A stretch of DNA of 12,106 bases from JANXSS01 sp025356535 (lineage in GTDB: Bacteria > Pseudomonadota > Gammaproteobacteria > Burkholderiales > Burkholderiaceae_D). Positions 6,251 to 12,106 of this stretch are shown piece by piece; positions within the stretch are counted from its first letter, which is position 1, and each line of letters begins with the position of its first letter. Where the stretch lies: positions 1-12,106 of the forward strand of contig JAYUMU010000173.1 in NCBI GenBank assembly GCA_043762325.1, written 5' to 3'. A program made the translations under genes and the position numbers. The notes below the pieces were generated by a model. The model saw only the letters and a program-made list of their open reading frames with translations. It was not told where the DNA came from and did not search any database.

Positions 6251-8689
6251 TCAGCCAGCCAGCGGCGTGAACTGGCGGGTGTCGACCATGGCTTTTTCCG
6301 GCTCGTGCCATGGGTCCGGTTCGCCGTCGAGGGCAAACAGCAGGCGCGCATACAGCGCACGCCGGTTCTCGGCATCCTCGACCACGTGTTTCTTGGCATG
6401 CTCCAGACCCACGCGCGCCAGGTAATGCACGGTGCGCTCCAGGTACCAGCCTTCCTCGCGGTAGAGCTGCAGGAAGGCGCCGGCATATTCGAGCACTTCC
6501 TCATGCGTCTTCAGCTTGACGAAGAATTGCGCGACTTCGGTGCGGATGCCGCCGTTGCCGCCGACGTAGATCTCCCAGCCCGAATCCACGCCGATGACGC
6601 CGACGTCCTTGATGCCGGACTCGGCGCAGTTGCGCGGACAGCCGGAAACGGCCAGCTTGACCTTGTGCGGCGCATACATCAGCGCCAGCGCGCGCTCGAG
6701 CTGCTGGCCCATCAAGGTCGAATCCTGCGTGCCGAAGCGGCACCATTCCGAGCCGACGCAGGTTTTCACCGTGCGCAGTCCCTTCGCATAGGCCAGGCCG
6801 GACGGCATGCCGAGGTCGTGCCAGACTTCGCGCAGGTCTTCTTTTTTCACGCCCAGCAGGTCGATGCGCTGGCCTCCGGTGACTTTTACCGTCGGTATCT
6901 TGAACTTGTCGACCACGTCGGCGATGCGGCGCAACTCGGATGACGAGGTGGCGCCGCCCCACATGCGCGGTATCACCGAATAGGTGCCGTCCTTCTGTAT
7001 GTTGGCATGCGAGCGCTCGTTGATGAAGCGCGATTGCGGATCGTCCTTCGCCTCGTGTGGCCAGGTCGACAGCAGGTAGTAGTTGATCGCCGGGCGGCAG
7101 CTTGCACAGCCGTTGGGCGTCTTCCACGCCAGGCGCTGCTGCGTGTCGGCCACCGTCAGGAGTTTTTCGACGCGGATGGCGTCGCGCACGTCCTGATGGG
7201 TGTGGTCGGTGCAGGCGCACATCGGCTTGCTCTTGGGCGTGGTCGAATAGTCGCCGCCGGCGGTAAACATCAGGATCTGCTCGACCAGGCCGGTGCAGGA
7301 GCCGCAGGAAGCCGACGCCTTGGTATGTTTTCGCACATCTTCGAGCGTGAACAATCCCTTTTCCTTGATGGCGGCGACGATGGTGCCCTTGCAGACGCCG
7401 TTGCAGCCGCAGACTTCGGCCGTGTCCGGCATCGACGCCGCTTTCGTGAAGCCTTCATGACCGACGTCGCCGGGGCGGCCGTGGTTGGATTCGCCGAACA
7501 TGAGCGTCTCGCGGATTTCGCCGATGTCCTTGCCTTCGCGCAGGAGCTTGAAGTACCAGCTGCCGTCGACCGTGTCGCCATACAGGCAGGCGCCGATCAG
7601 CTTGTCGTCCTTCACCACCAGCTTCTTGTAGACGCCGCCGATCGGGTCCGACAGGATGATCTCCTCGACGCCTTCGCCGCCCATGAATTCGCCGGCGGAA
7701 AACAGGTCGATGCCGGTGACCTTGAGCTTGGTGGAGGTGACCGAACCCTGGTAGCGGCCGATGCCGAAGTTTGCCAGGTGGTTGGCGCAGACCTTTGCCA
7801 TCTCGAACAGGGGCGCGACCAGGCCGTAGGCGGTGCCGCGATGGTTGACGCATTCGCCCACGGCATAGACGCGCGGATCATAGGTCTGCATGGTGTCGTT
7901 GACGACGATGCCGCGGTTGCAGTAGATGCCGGTGGCTTCGGCCAGCGTCGTGTTGGGGCGGATGCCGACAGCCATCACCACCAGTTGCGCCGGCAGTTCG
8001 CTGCCGTCGGAAAAACGGATCGCCTTGACCTGGCCGTTTTCATCGCCGACGAGTTCCTGCGTGTTCTTTGCCAGCGCGAATTTCAGGCCGCGGTCTTCCA
8101 ATGATTTTTGCAGCATCTTGCCGGCGACCGGGTCGAGCTGGCGCTCCATGAGCCAGGTCGGCAGGTGCACCACCGTTACATCCATGCCGCGCAGCTTCAG
8201 GCCGTTTGCCGCCTCTAGCCCGAGCAGGCCGCCGCCGATGACGATTGCGTGCTGGTGCACCGCCGCCGCATCGATCATGTCGTTGGTGTCCTTGATGTCG
8301 CGGTAGGAAATCACGCCTTTCAAGTCTTTTCCCGGCACCGGCAGCATGAACGGGTTCGAACCCGTTGCCAGCAGCAGGCGGTCGTATTCGGCGGTGGTGC
8401 CGTCGTCGGCGGTGACGATGCGCCGGACGCGGTCGATGCCGACGATCTTCTTGCCCAGATGAAGCGTGATGCCGTTCTCGGCATACCAGGCGACGTCGTT
8501 CAACATGATGTCGTCGATGGTCTGCTCGCCGGCCAGCACCGGCGAGAGCAGGATGCGGTTGTAGTTGGCATAGGGCTCGGCGCCGAAGACGGTGATGTCG
8601 TAGATGTCGGGGGCGATCTTGCGCAATTCTTCCAGCGTTCGCACGCCCGCCATGCCATTGCCGACCATGACCAGTTTGAGTTTTTTCAT
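6251..8689 (-). CDS. nirB: NAD(P)H nitrite reductase, large subunit
   Basis: Siroheme enzyme that reduces nitrite to ammonium with six electrons from NAD(P)H; cytoplasmic, partner of NirD. It has 812 residues, usual for the family. In order: an FAD-binding Rossmann motif (GNGMAG, residues 10-15); an NAD(P)-binding motif (GGGLLGLEAA, 152-161); the FAD end motif around YAVGEC (275-280); a first BFD [2Fe-2S] domain with C427, C429, C462 and C465; a second with C491, C493, C528 and C531; then the ferredoxin-like and siroheme/[4Fe-4S] half-domains with C644-x5-C650 and C684-x3-C688 (SGCPRNC). The frame runs upstream to 8992, but ATG 8689 begins the conserved MKKLKLVMVGNG and has AAGG 8 bases before it; the longer frame would cross the promoter region. 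First gene of the operon, behind a sigma-54 type promoter. Confidence 0.96.
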   Translation of the reverse strand: MKKLKLVMVGNGMAGVRTLEELRKIAPDIYDITVFGAEPYANYNRILLSPVLAGEQTIDDIMLNDVAWYAENGITLHLGKKIVGIDRVRRIVTADDGTTAEYDRLLLATGSNPFMLPVPGKDLKGVISYRDIKDTNDMIDAAAVHQHAIVIGGGLLGLEAANGLKLRGMDVTVVHLPTWLMERQLDPVAGKMLQKSLEDRGLKFALAKNTQELVGDENGQVKAIRFSDGSELPAQLVVMAVGIRPNTTLAEATGIYCNRGIVVNDTMQTYDPRVYAVGECVNHRGTAYGLVAPLFEMAKVCANHLANFGIGRYQGSVTSTKLKVTGIDLFSAGEFMGGEGVEEIILSDPIGGVYKKLVVKDDKLIGACLYGDTVDGSWYFKLLREGKDIGEIRETLMFGESNHGRPGDVGHEGFTKAASMPDTAEVCGCNGVCKGTIVAAIKEKGLFTLEDVRKHTKASASCGSCTGLVEQILMFTAGGDYSTTPKSKPMCACTDHTHQDVRDAIRVEKLLTVADTQQRLAWKTPNGCASCRPAINYYLLSTWPHEAKDDPQSRFINERSHANIQKDGTYSVIPRMWGGATSSSELRRIADVVDKFKIPTVKVTGGQRIDLLGVKKEDLREVWHDLGMPSGLAYAKGLRTVKTCVGSEWCRFGTQDSTLMGQQLERALALMYAPHKVKLAVSGCPRNCAESGIKDVGVIGVDSGWEIYVGGNGGIRTEVAQFFVKLKTHEEVLEYAGAFLQLYREEGWYLERTVHYLARVGLEHAKKHVVEDAENRRALYARLLFALDGEPDPWHEPEKAMVDTRQFTPLAG

Positions 8690-8690
8690 T

Positions 8691-8715
8691 GCAAAGCCTT
8701 TTGCGTGAAAACGCA
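8691..8715 (-). promoter_or_regulatory. Two mutually exclusive hairpins in the nirB leader
   Basis: In the nirB leader, TGCGT-TTTC-ACGCA (8715 to 8702) forms a 5-bp hairpin. Directly downstream, GCAAA-AGGC-TTTGC (8704 to 8691) forms another, with the AGG of the ribosome binding site in its loop. The two share bases 8702-8704 and cannot both form fully. This could tune nirB translation. It does not have the form of a terminator. The short stems make this tentative. Confidence 0.25.
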
Positions 8716-8740
8716 GTGATTCGATGTGAATGACTACTGA

Positions 8741-8755
8741 GCAAGAGCAATGCCA
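8741..8755 (-). promoter_or_regulatory. Sigma-54 (RpoN) -24/-12 promoter for nirB operon
   Basis: On the minus strand the sequence is TGGCAT-TGCTC-TTGC (8755 to 8741), matching the RpoN consensus TGGCAC-N5-TTGC with one change and exact GG-N10-GC spacing. Transcription should begin near 8729, leaving a leader of about 40 bases before nirB. RpoN promoters need an enhancer-bound activator, and NtrC-type sites lie just upstream. Confidence 0.8.
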
Positions 8756-8794
8756 GTACTGCGCCGACCATCCTCGCCCCTGGCCGCACCAATC

Positions 8795-8809
8795 GCACCG
8801 CGCTGGTGC
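8795..8809. promoter_or_regulatory. NtrC-type enhancer site 1
   Basis: GCACCGCGCTGGTGC matches the NtrC consensus GCAC-N5-TGGTGC exactly. As an inverted repeat it has 6-bp arms, CGCACC and GGTGCG (8794-8810). Its centre is roughly 70 bp upstream of the predicted nirB start point and about 130 bp upstream of the transporter start point, so it could serve both promoters. An extra half-site GCACC lies at 8786-8790. Confidence 0.65.
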
Positions 8810-8840
8810 GTTATTGCCGTTCAGAACAGTGCATGGGCAA

Positions 8841-8855
8841 GCGCGCAGTTGGTGC
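8841..8855. promoter_or_regulatory. NtrC-type enhancer site 2 (one mismatch)
   Basis: GCGCGCAGTTGGTGC matches GCAC-N5-TGGTGC at all positions except one (GCGC for GCAC). Its centre is 46 bp from site 1, between the two sigma-54 promoters and about 90 bp upstream of the transporter start point. NtrC acts as an oligomer and usually uses paired sites, so a strong and a weak site together are plausible. Confidence 0.45.
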
Positions 8856-8909
8856 GCCGGGAAAGAATCACATGGTGAAATCGCCATGCAGCCGTCTCCC
8901 GCGGTTTCG

Positions 8910-8924
8910 TGGCATAGCGCTTGC
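8910..8924 (+). promoter_or_regulatory. Sigma-54 (RpoN) -24/-12 promoter for the transporter
   Basis: TGGCAT-AGCGC-TTGC matches TGGCAC-N5-TTGC with one change and exact GG-N10-GC spacing. Transcription should begin near 8936, about 45 bases before the transporter ATG at 8980. The -24 hexamer TGGCAT is identical to that of the divergent nirB promoter. Confidence 0.8.
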
Positions 8925-8979
8925 ATTGGATCAAGCAAGCCGGCGTGATCCATTCCGGCGCATCTCACCTGGGCCTCGC

Positions 8980-10194
8980 ATGCAAAAATCATCCTTCTGG
9001 AAGGCCGGCCATACGCCGACCCTGCTGGCGGCGTTCTTCTATTTCGACCTCAGCTTCATGGTCTGGGTGATCCTCGGCCCGCTCGGCGTGCAGATCTCGA
9101 AGGACCTCGGCCTGACCGCTGCACAGAAAGGTCTGGTGGTAGCCACCCCCCTGCTGGCCGGCGCCCTGCTGCGCATCGTCATGGGCGTGCTGGTCGATCA
9201 CCTGAAACCGAAGAAGGCCGGCATGATCGGCCAGGTGATCGTCATGTGCGGCATGGTCTGGGCCTGGCTGGGCAATCTGCACAGCTACGAAAGCCTGCTG
9301 TTTTTAGGCGTCATACTCGGCGTTGCGGGCGCCGCCTTCGCTGTGGCCCTGCCGCTGGCCTCGCGCTGGTATCCGCCCGAGCACCAGGGCACGGCGCTGG
9401 GCATTGCCGGCGCGGGCAACTCGGGCACCGCCTTCGCCGCCCTTTTCGCACCCGCCCTGGGCCTGGCCTTCGGCTGGCAGAACGTCTTCGGCATGTGCCT
9501 GATTCCCCTGTCGATCGCCTTCATCGTCTACATGAGCTTTGCGAAAGACGCGCCGAATCCGCCACCACCGAAGTCCCTGCCGCAATACCTGCATGTGCTG
9601 AAAGACCGGGATGCGTGGTGGTTCATGTTTTTCTACAGCGTCACCTTCGGCGGCTTTTCCGGCCTGGCGTCTTCGCTGACGATCTATTTCAACGCGCAGT
9701 ACGGCCTCTCGCCGATCACCGCCGGCTACTTTACTGCCGCCTGCGTCTTCGCCGGCTCGCTGGTGCGGCCGATGGGCGGGCGCCTGTCCGACCGCATCGG
9801 CGGCATCCGCACGCTGTCGGTGATGTATGCGCTGGCAGCGACCTTTCTGTTCATCGCCAGCATCGGCCTGGCCTCGCCGGTTGCGGCCGTGATCGTCTTC
9901 GTGCTGGCGATGCTGGCCCTGGGCACCGGCAACGGCGCGGTGTTCCAGCTGGTGCCGCAGCGCTTTCGCAAGGAGATCGGCGTCATGACCGGACTGGTCG
10001 GCATGGCCGGCGGCGTCGGCGGCTTCTATCTGGCGTCCAGCATGGGTTTTTCGAAGCAGATCACCGGCAGCTACCAGGTCGGGCTGATGATCTTTGCCTC
10101 GCTTGCCGTGGTGGCCCTGCTCGGCCTGTCGGTCGTGAAGTCGCGCTGGCGCACCACCTGGGGCAGCGCGGCGATGACCGCTGCCCGCATCTGA
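8980..10194 (+). CDS. narK: Nitrate/nitrite transporter, MFS NNP (NarK/NasA) family
   Basis: Inner-membrane carrier that brings nitrate, and probably nitrite, into the cell for the reductases encoded divergently; called nasA in Pseudomonas. It has 404 residues and about 12 hydrophobic segments. Two glycine-rich nitrate signatures are present: GIAGAGNSGT (residues 141-150, TM5) and GMAGGVGG (341-348, TM11). R65 in LLRIVMG and R263 in LVRPMGG occupy the places of the two substrate-binding arginines of E. coli NarK. A loop like MFS motif A lies near 69-81. ATG 8980 was chosen because MQKSSFWKAGH is a typical N-terminus for the family. The frame is open back to 8806, but that stretch contains the promoter. 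The ribosome binding site is weak. The kinase/phosphatase gene follows after 69 bp and may be co-transcribed. Confidence 0.94.
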   Translation: MQKSSFWKAGHTPTLLAAFFYFDLSFMVWVILGPLGVQISKDLGLTAAQKGLVVATPLLAGALLRIVMGVLVDHLKPKKAGMIGQVIVMCGMVWAWLGNLHSYESLLFLGVILGVAGAAFAVALPLASRWYPPEHQGTALGIAGAGNSGTAFAALFAPALGLAFGWQNVFGMCLIPLSIAFIVYMSFAKDAPNPPPPKSLPQYLHVLKDRDAWWFMFFYSVTFGGFSGLASSLTIYFNAQYGLSPITAGYFTAACVFAGSLVRPMGGRLSDRIGGIRTLSVMYALAATFLFIASIGLASPVAAVIVFVLAMLALGTGNGAVFQLVPQRFRKEIGVMTGLVGMAGGVGGFYLASSMGFSKQITGSYQVGLMIFASLAVVALLGLSVVKSRWRTTWGSAAMTAARI

Positions 10195-10219
10195 AACCCG
10201 GGTCCGCCTGAAATCTGCT

Positions 10220-10225
10220 TATACT
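10220..10225 (+). promoter_or_regulatory. Possible -10 box before the kinase/phosphatase gene
   Basis: TATACT resembles a sigma-70 -10 hexamer and would place a start point near 10232, about 30 bases before the gene. No convincing -35 is found at the right distance (the region reads CCCGGG), so read-through from the transporter promoter is at least as likely. Confidence 0.2.
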
Positions 10226-10263
10226 GCGGGCATGTCGATAGCCACTGTCCGCCTTACTTGAAC

Positions 10264-11967
10264 ATGCCGCTTGCCGTTGCCGTTGGCCATGCATCGCTTG
10301 CCGGAAAGCGCGAGCGCAACGAGGATTTCGTCGGCATGGTCACGCCGAACGAGCCGGAACTGTCGACCAAGGGACTGCTCGCGGCAATCGCCGATGGCGT
10401 CTCCGGCAACGAAGGCGGGCGCGAAGCCTCGGAATACACGGTGCGCGGCCTGCTGGCCGATTATTACGCGACACCCGACACCTGGCCGGTCACGCAGGCG
10501 CTCGACCGGGTACTGCAGGCGACCAACAGCTGGGTGCAGCGACAAAGCTCGGTGCGCCCCGAGCTGGCGGGCATGGCAACTACGCTCACGGCAATCGTCC
10601 TGCGCGGGCGCAGCTACTATTTCGCCCATGCCGGCGACTCACGCCTGTACCTGTTGCGCAGCGGCGCCATGAGCCGCCTGACCACCGATCACGTCTGGGA
10701 CCGGCCGGAGATGCGCCATGTGCTGACGCGCGCCGTCGGCCTCGATTCGCATCTGGCGATCGATCATGGCCTGGGGCCGATCGAGGTCGGTGACATCTTC
10801 CTGCTGGCAACCGACGGCGTCTGGGGCGCATTGTCCGAATTCGACCTGCGCCATGGCCTCACGCAACTGGCCGCCGGCAAGCGCGATGCCGACGCGACTG
10901 CCACCGCCCTGGTCGACGCCGCACTGGCCGAAGGCTCCAGCGACAATGCCAGCGCGGTCGTGCTGCAGATAACCGGCCTGCCCGACGCCGACCTGCGCGA
11001 CGCCCTGTCGGTGTCGTCGCAGCTGCCGCTGCCGCCGAAACTGCGCGCCGGCCAGAGCATCGACGGCTACCTGGTCGACGAGGTCATCCATGCGTCGGCC
11101 GCCACCCTGCTCTACCGCGTGATCGATCCGAAGACGCAACGCCGGCTTGCCCTGAAGACGCTGCATCCGGACCGCGGCGGCGACGAGGATGAACGCTCGG
11201 CCTTCGCGCATGAAGAATGGCTGGCAAAGCGGGCGGTGGCGCGTTTTTTCCCGCAGGTGATCGCGCCGGAGCAGCGAAACTACCTGTATTACCTGTCGAC
11301 CTGGCACGACGGTCACACGCTGCAGCAGCATCTCGACGGCGGCGTGCACCTGACCATTCCGGAGCTGGTGTCGCACGGCGTGCAGCTGGTGCGGGCGGTC
11401 GGCGCGCTGCACCGGCGCAGCATCATCCACCGCGACATCAAGCCCGGCAATGTGCACCTGGGCGACGATGGCCAGCTGCGCCTGCTCGACCTAGGCGTGG
11501 CGCAGTCGGGACTGGAAGCGGAACAACCCTTGCGCGCGCCGCAGGCCGGCACGCCCTCGTTCCTGGCGCCGGAGCAGTTCGACGGTGCGCCGCCGGCGCC
11601 GGCCACCGACCTCTACAGCACCGGCGTCACGCTGTATCACGCCTTGACGCGCCGCTATCCGTACGGCGAGATCGAGCCGTTCCAGCGACCGCGCTTTACC
11701 GACCCGTTGCCGCCCACGCGCTACCGGCCCGACACGCCGATGTGGCTGGAAAACGTGCTGCTCAAAGCCGTGGCGTGCGTGCCTGCCGAGCGCTTCGAGA
11801 CGGCCGAGGAATTGCTGCTGGCGCTGGAGCGCGGCGCCACCCGGCCGCTTGCAGCGCCGCCAGGCAGGCCGCTGGCGCAGCGCGATCCGCTGTTCATGTG
11901 GCGCACGGTGGCAATCATATCGCTGGTGGTCAATGTGCTGCTGGCTTACGTGCTGCTGGTGCGCTAG
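10264..11967 (+). CDS. Bifunctional PP2C phosphatase / Ser-Thr protein kinase, C-terminal membrane anchor
   Basis: 567 residues joining two opposing activities. Residues ~5-240 are a PP2C phosphatase, with metal-site motifs RxxNED (16-21), DGVSG (44-48), GDSR (124-127), DG (184-185) and SDN (226-228). Residues ~265-525 are a Hanks-type kinase: Lys298 in LALK, catalytic loop HRDIKPGN (D391, K393, N396), DLG for DFG (409-411), APE (435-437) and D449. The glycine-rich loop is not recognisable (EVIHASAATLLYRV). One hydrophobic segment (~548-566) at the C-terminus should anchor the protein with its domains in the cytoplasm. A similar gene lies between the transporter and nirB in Pseudomonas aeruginosa (PA1782, from memory), so regulation of nitrate assimilation is a reasonable inference; the targets are unknown. 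The start is ATG 10264; TTG 10258 is possible, and no Shine-Dalgarno is visible for either. Confidence 0.9.
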   Translation: MPLAVAVGHASLAGKRERNEDFVGMVTPNEPELSTKGLLAAIADGVSGNEGGREASEYTVRGLLADYYATPDTWPVTQALDRVLQATNSWVQRQSSVRPELAGMATTLTAIVLRGRSYYFAHAGDSRLYLLRSGAMSRLTTDHVWDRPEMRHVLTRAVGLDSHLAIDHGLGPIEVGDIFLLATDGVWGALSEFDLRHGLTQLAAGKRDADATATALVDAALAEGSSDNASAVVLQITGLPDADLRDALSVSSQLPLPPKLRAGQSIDGYLVDEVIHASAATLLYRVIDPKTQRRLALKTLHPDRGGDEDERSAFAHEEWLAKRAVARFFPQVIAPEQRNYLYYLSTWHDGHTLQQHLDGGVHLTIPELVSHGVQLVRAVGALHRRSIIHRDIKPGNVHLGDDGQLRLLDLGVAQSGLEAEQPLRAPQAGTPSFLAPEQFDGAPPAPATDLYSTGVTLYHALTRRYPYGEIEPFQRPRFTDPLPPTRYRPDTPMWLENVLLKAVACVPAERFETAEELLLALERGATRPLAAPPGRPLAQRDPLFMWRTVAIISLVVNVLLAYVLLVR

Positions 11968-12010
11968 AGCAGATTTCGAAATGGTGTATGCGTGATGCGT
12001 ATCGATTCGG

Positions 12011-12076
12011 GCCGCAGTGCAAGGCGCAGGGAGCGCCGTGTAGCGGGCTACACAAGCGCGCTGCAACGCCGCAATG
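12011..12076. repeat. Nested palindromic intergenic repeat (REP/BIME-like)
   Basis: After the kinase/phosphatase gene there are three nested inverted arms: GTGTAGC/GCTACAC with a GG loop (12038-12053), AGCGC/GCGCT (12032-12036 and 12058-12062) and GGCG/CGCC (12023-12026 and 12067-12070). They are flanked by near-identical direct repeats GCCGCAGTG (12011-12019) and GCCGCAATG (12068-12076). The form is that of a dispersed extragenic palindrome. It would fold strongly in RNA but lacks a T-run. I see no gene in 11968-12106. Confidence 0.5.
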
Positions 12077-12106
12077 TGGTGCGAAGCGGTGCGTAGCGCG
12101 CGTATG

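Noticed and set aside
7007..8104. 365-codon open frame on the plus strand, antisense to nirB
   Set aside because: It lies wholly opposite a well-supported nirB. Long antisense frames are common in GC-rich genes, and its product is low-complexity Ala/Asp/Val-rich with no motif.
8806..8979. 58-residue N-terminal extension of the transporter
   Set aside because: It crosses the plus-strand sigma-54 promoter, and MQKSSFW at 8980 is the usual family N-terminus.
8690..8992. 101-residue N-terminal extension of nirB
   Set aside because: The conserved NirB N-terminus starts at ATG 8689 with a ribosome binding site, and the extension would run through both sigma-54 promoters.
1..12106. CRISPR array, tRNA, rRNA or insertion sequence
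   Set aside because: I saw no regularly spaced repeats, no cloverleaf-like sequence and no transposase frame on either strand.

Overview
The window looks like a piece of a GC-rich betaproteobacterial chromosome, most likely Burkholderiales and perhaps Oxalobacteraceae. This rests on the base composition and on the style of the nitrate-assimilation proteins; no taxonomic marker is present. The first ~2.9 kb is clearly AT-rich and reads like an acquired island. From about 2.9 kb to the end the sequence is GC-rich with normal, tightly packed genes.

Layout. (1) 1-2741, plus strand: two poorly initiated, overlapping reading frames. The second encodes a 762-residue helical protein of unknown function, built on a loose repeat around an 'LP...R...L..L' core and ending in an acidic tail. 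A third short open frame enters from the left edge. (2) 2742-2954: a convergent spacer with several inverted repeats, where the composition changes. (3) 2955-8689, minus strand: an assimilatory nitrate/nitrite reduction operon in the order nirB (NAD(P)H nitrite reductase large subunit), a 40-codon single-helix membrane peptide, nirD (Rieske-type small subunit) and nasA (molybdenum nitrate reductase with a C-terminal [2Fe-2S] BFD domain). Junctions are tight: 26 bp, 10 bp and a 4-bp ATGA overlap. (4) 8690-8979: a divergent regulatory region with two back-to-back sigma-54 type -24/-12 promoters, and between them one exact and one near-exact NtrC-type site. (5) 8980-10194, plus strand: a NarK/NasA-type nitrate/nitrite transporter. 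(6) 10264-11967, plus strand: a membrane-anchored protein fusing a PP2C phosphatase to a Ser/Thr kinase. (7) 11968-12106: a nested palindromic, REP-like sequence.

How it works together (inference from the families). Under nitrogen limitation NtrC and RpoN would switch on both arms. The transporter brings in nitrate and nitrite, NasA reduces nitrate to nitrite, and NirBD reduces nitrite to ammonium with NAD(P)H. The kinase/phosphatase is probably a post-translational regulator of this pathway; a similar gene sits between the transporter and nirB in Pseudomonas aeruginosa. The least explained parts are the LP-repeat protein on the left, the 40-aa membrane peptide inside the operon, and the target of the kinase/phosphatase.
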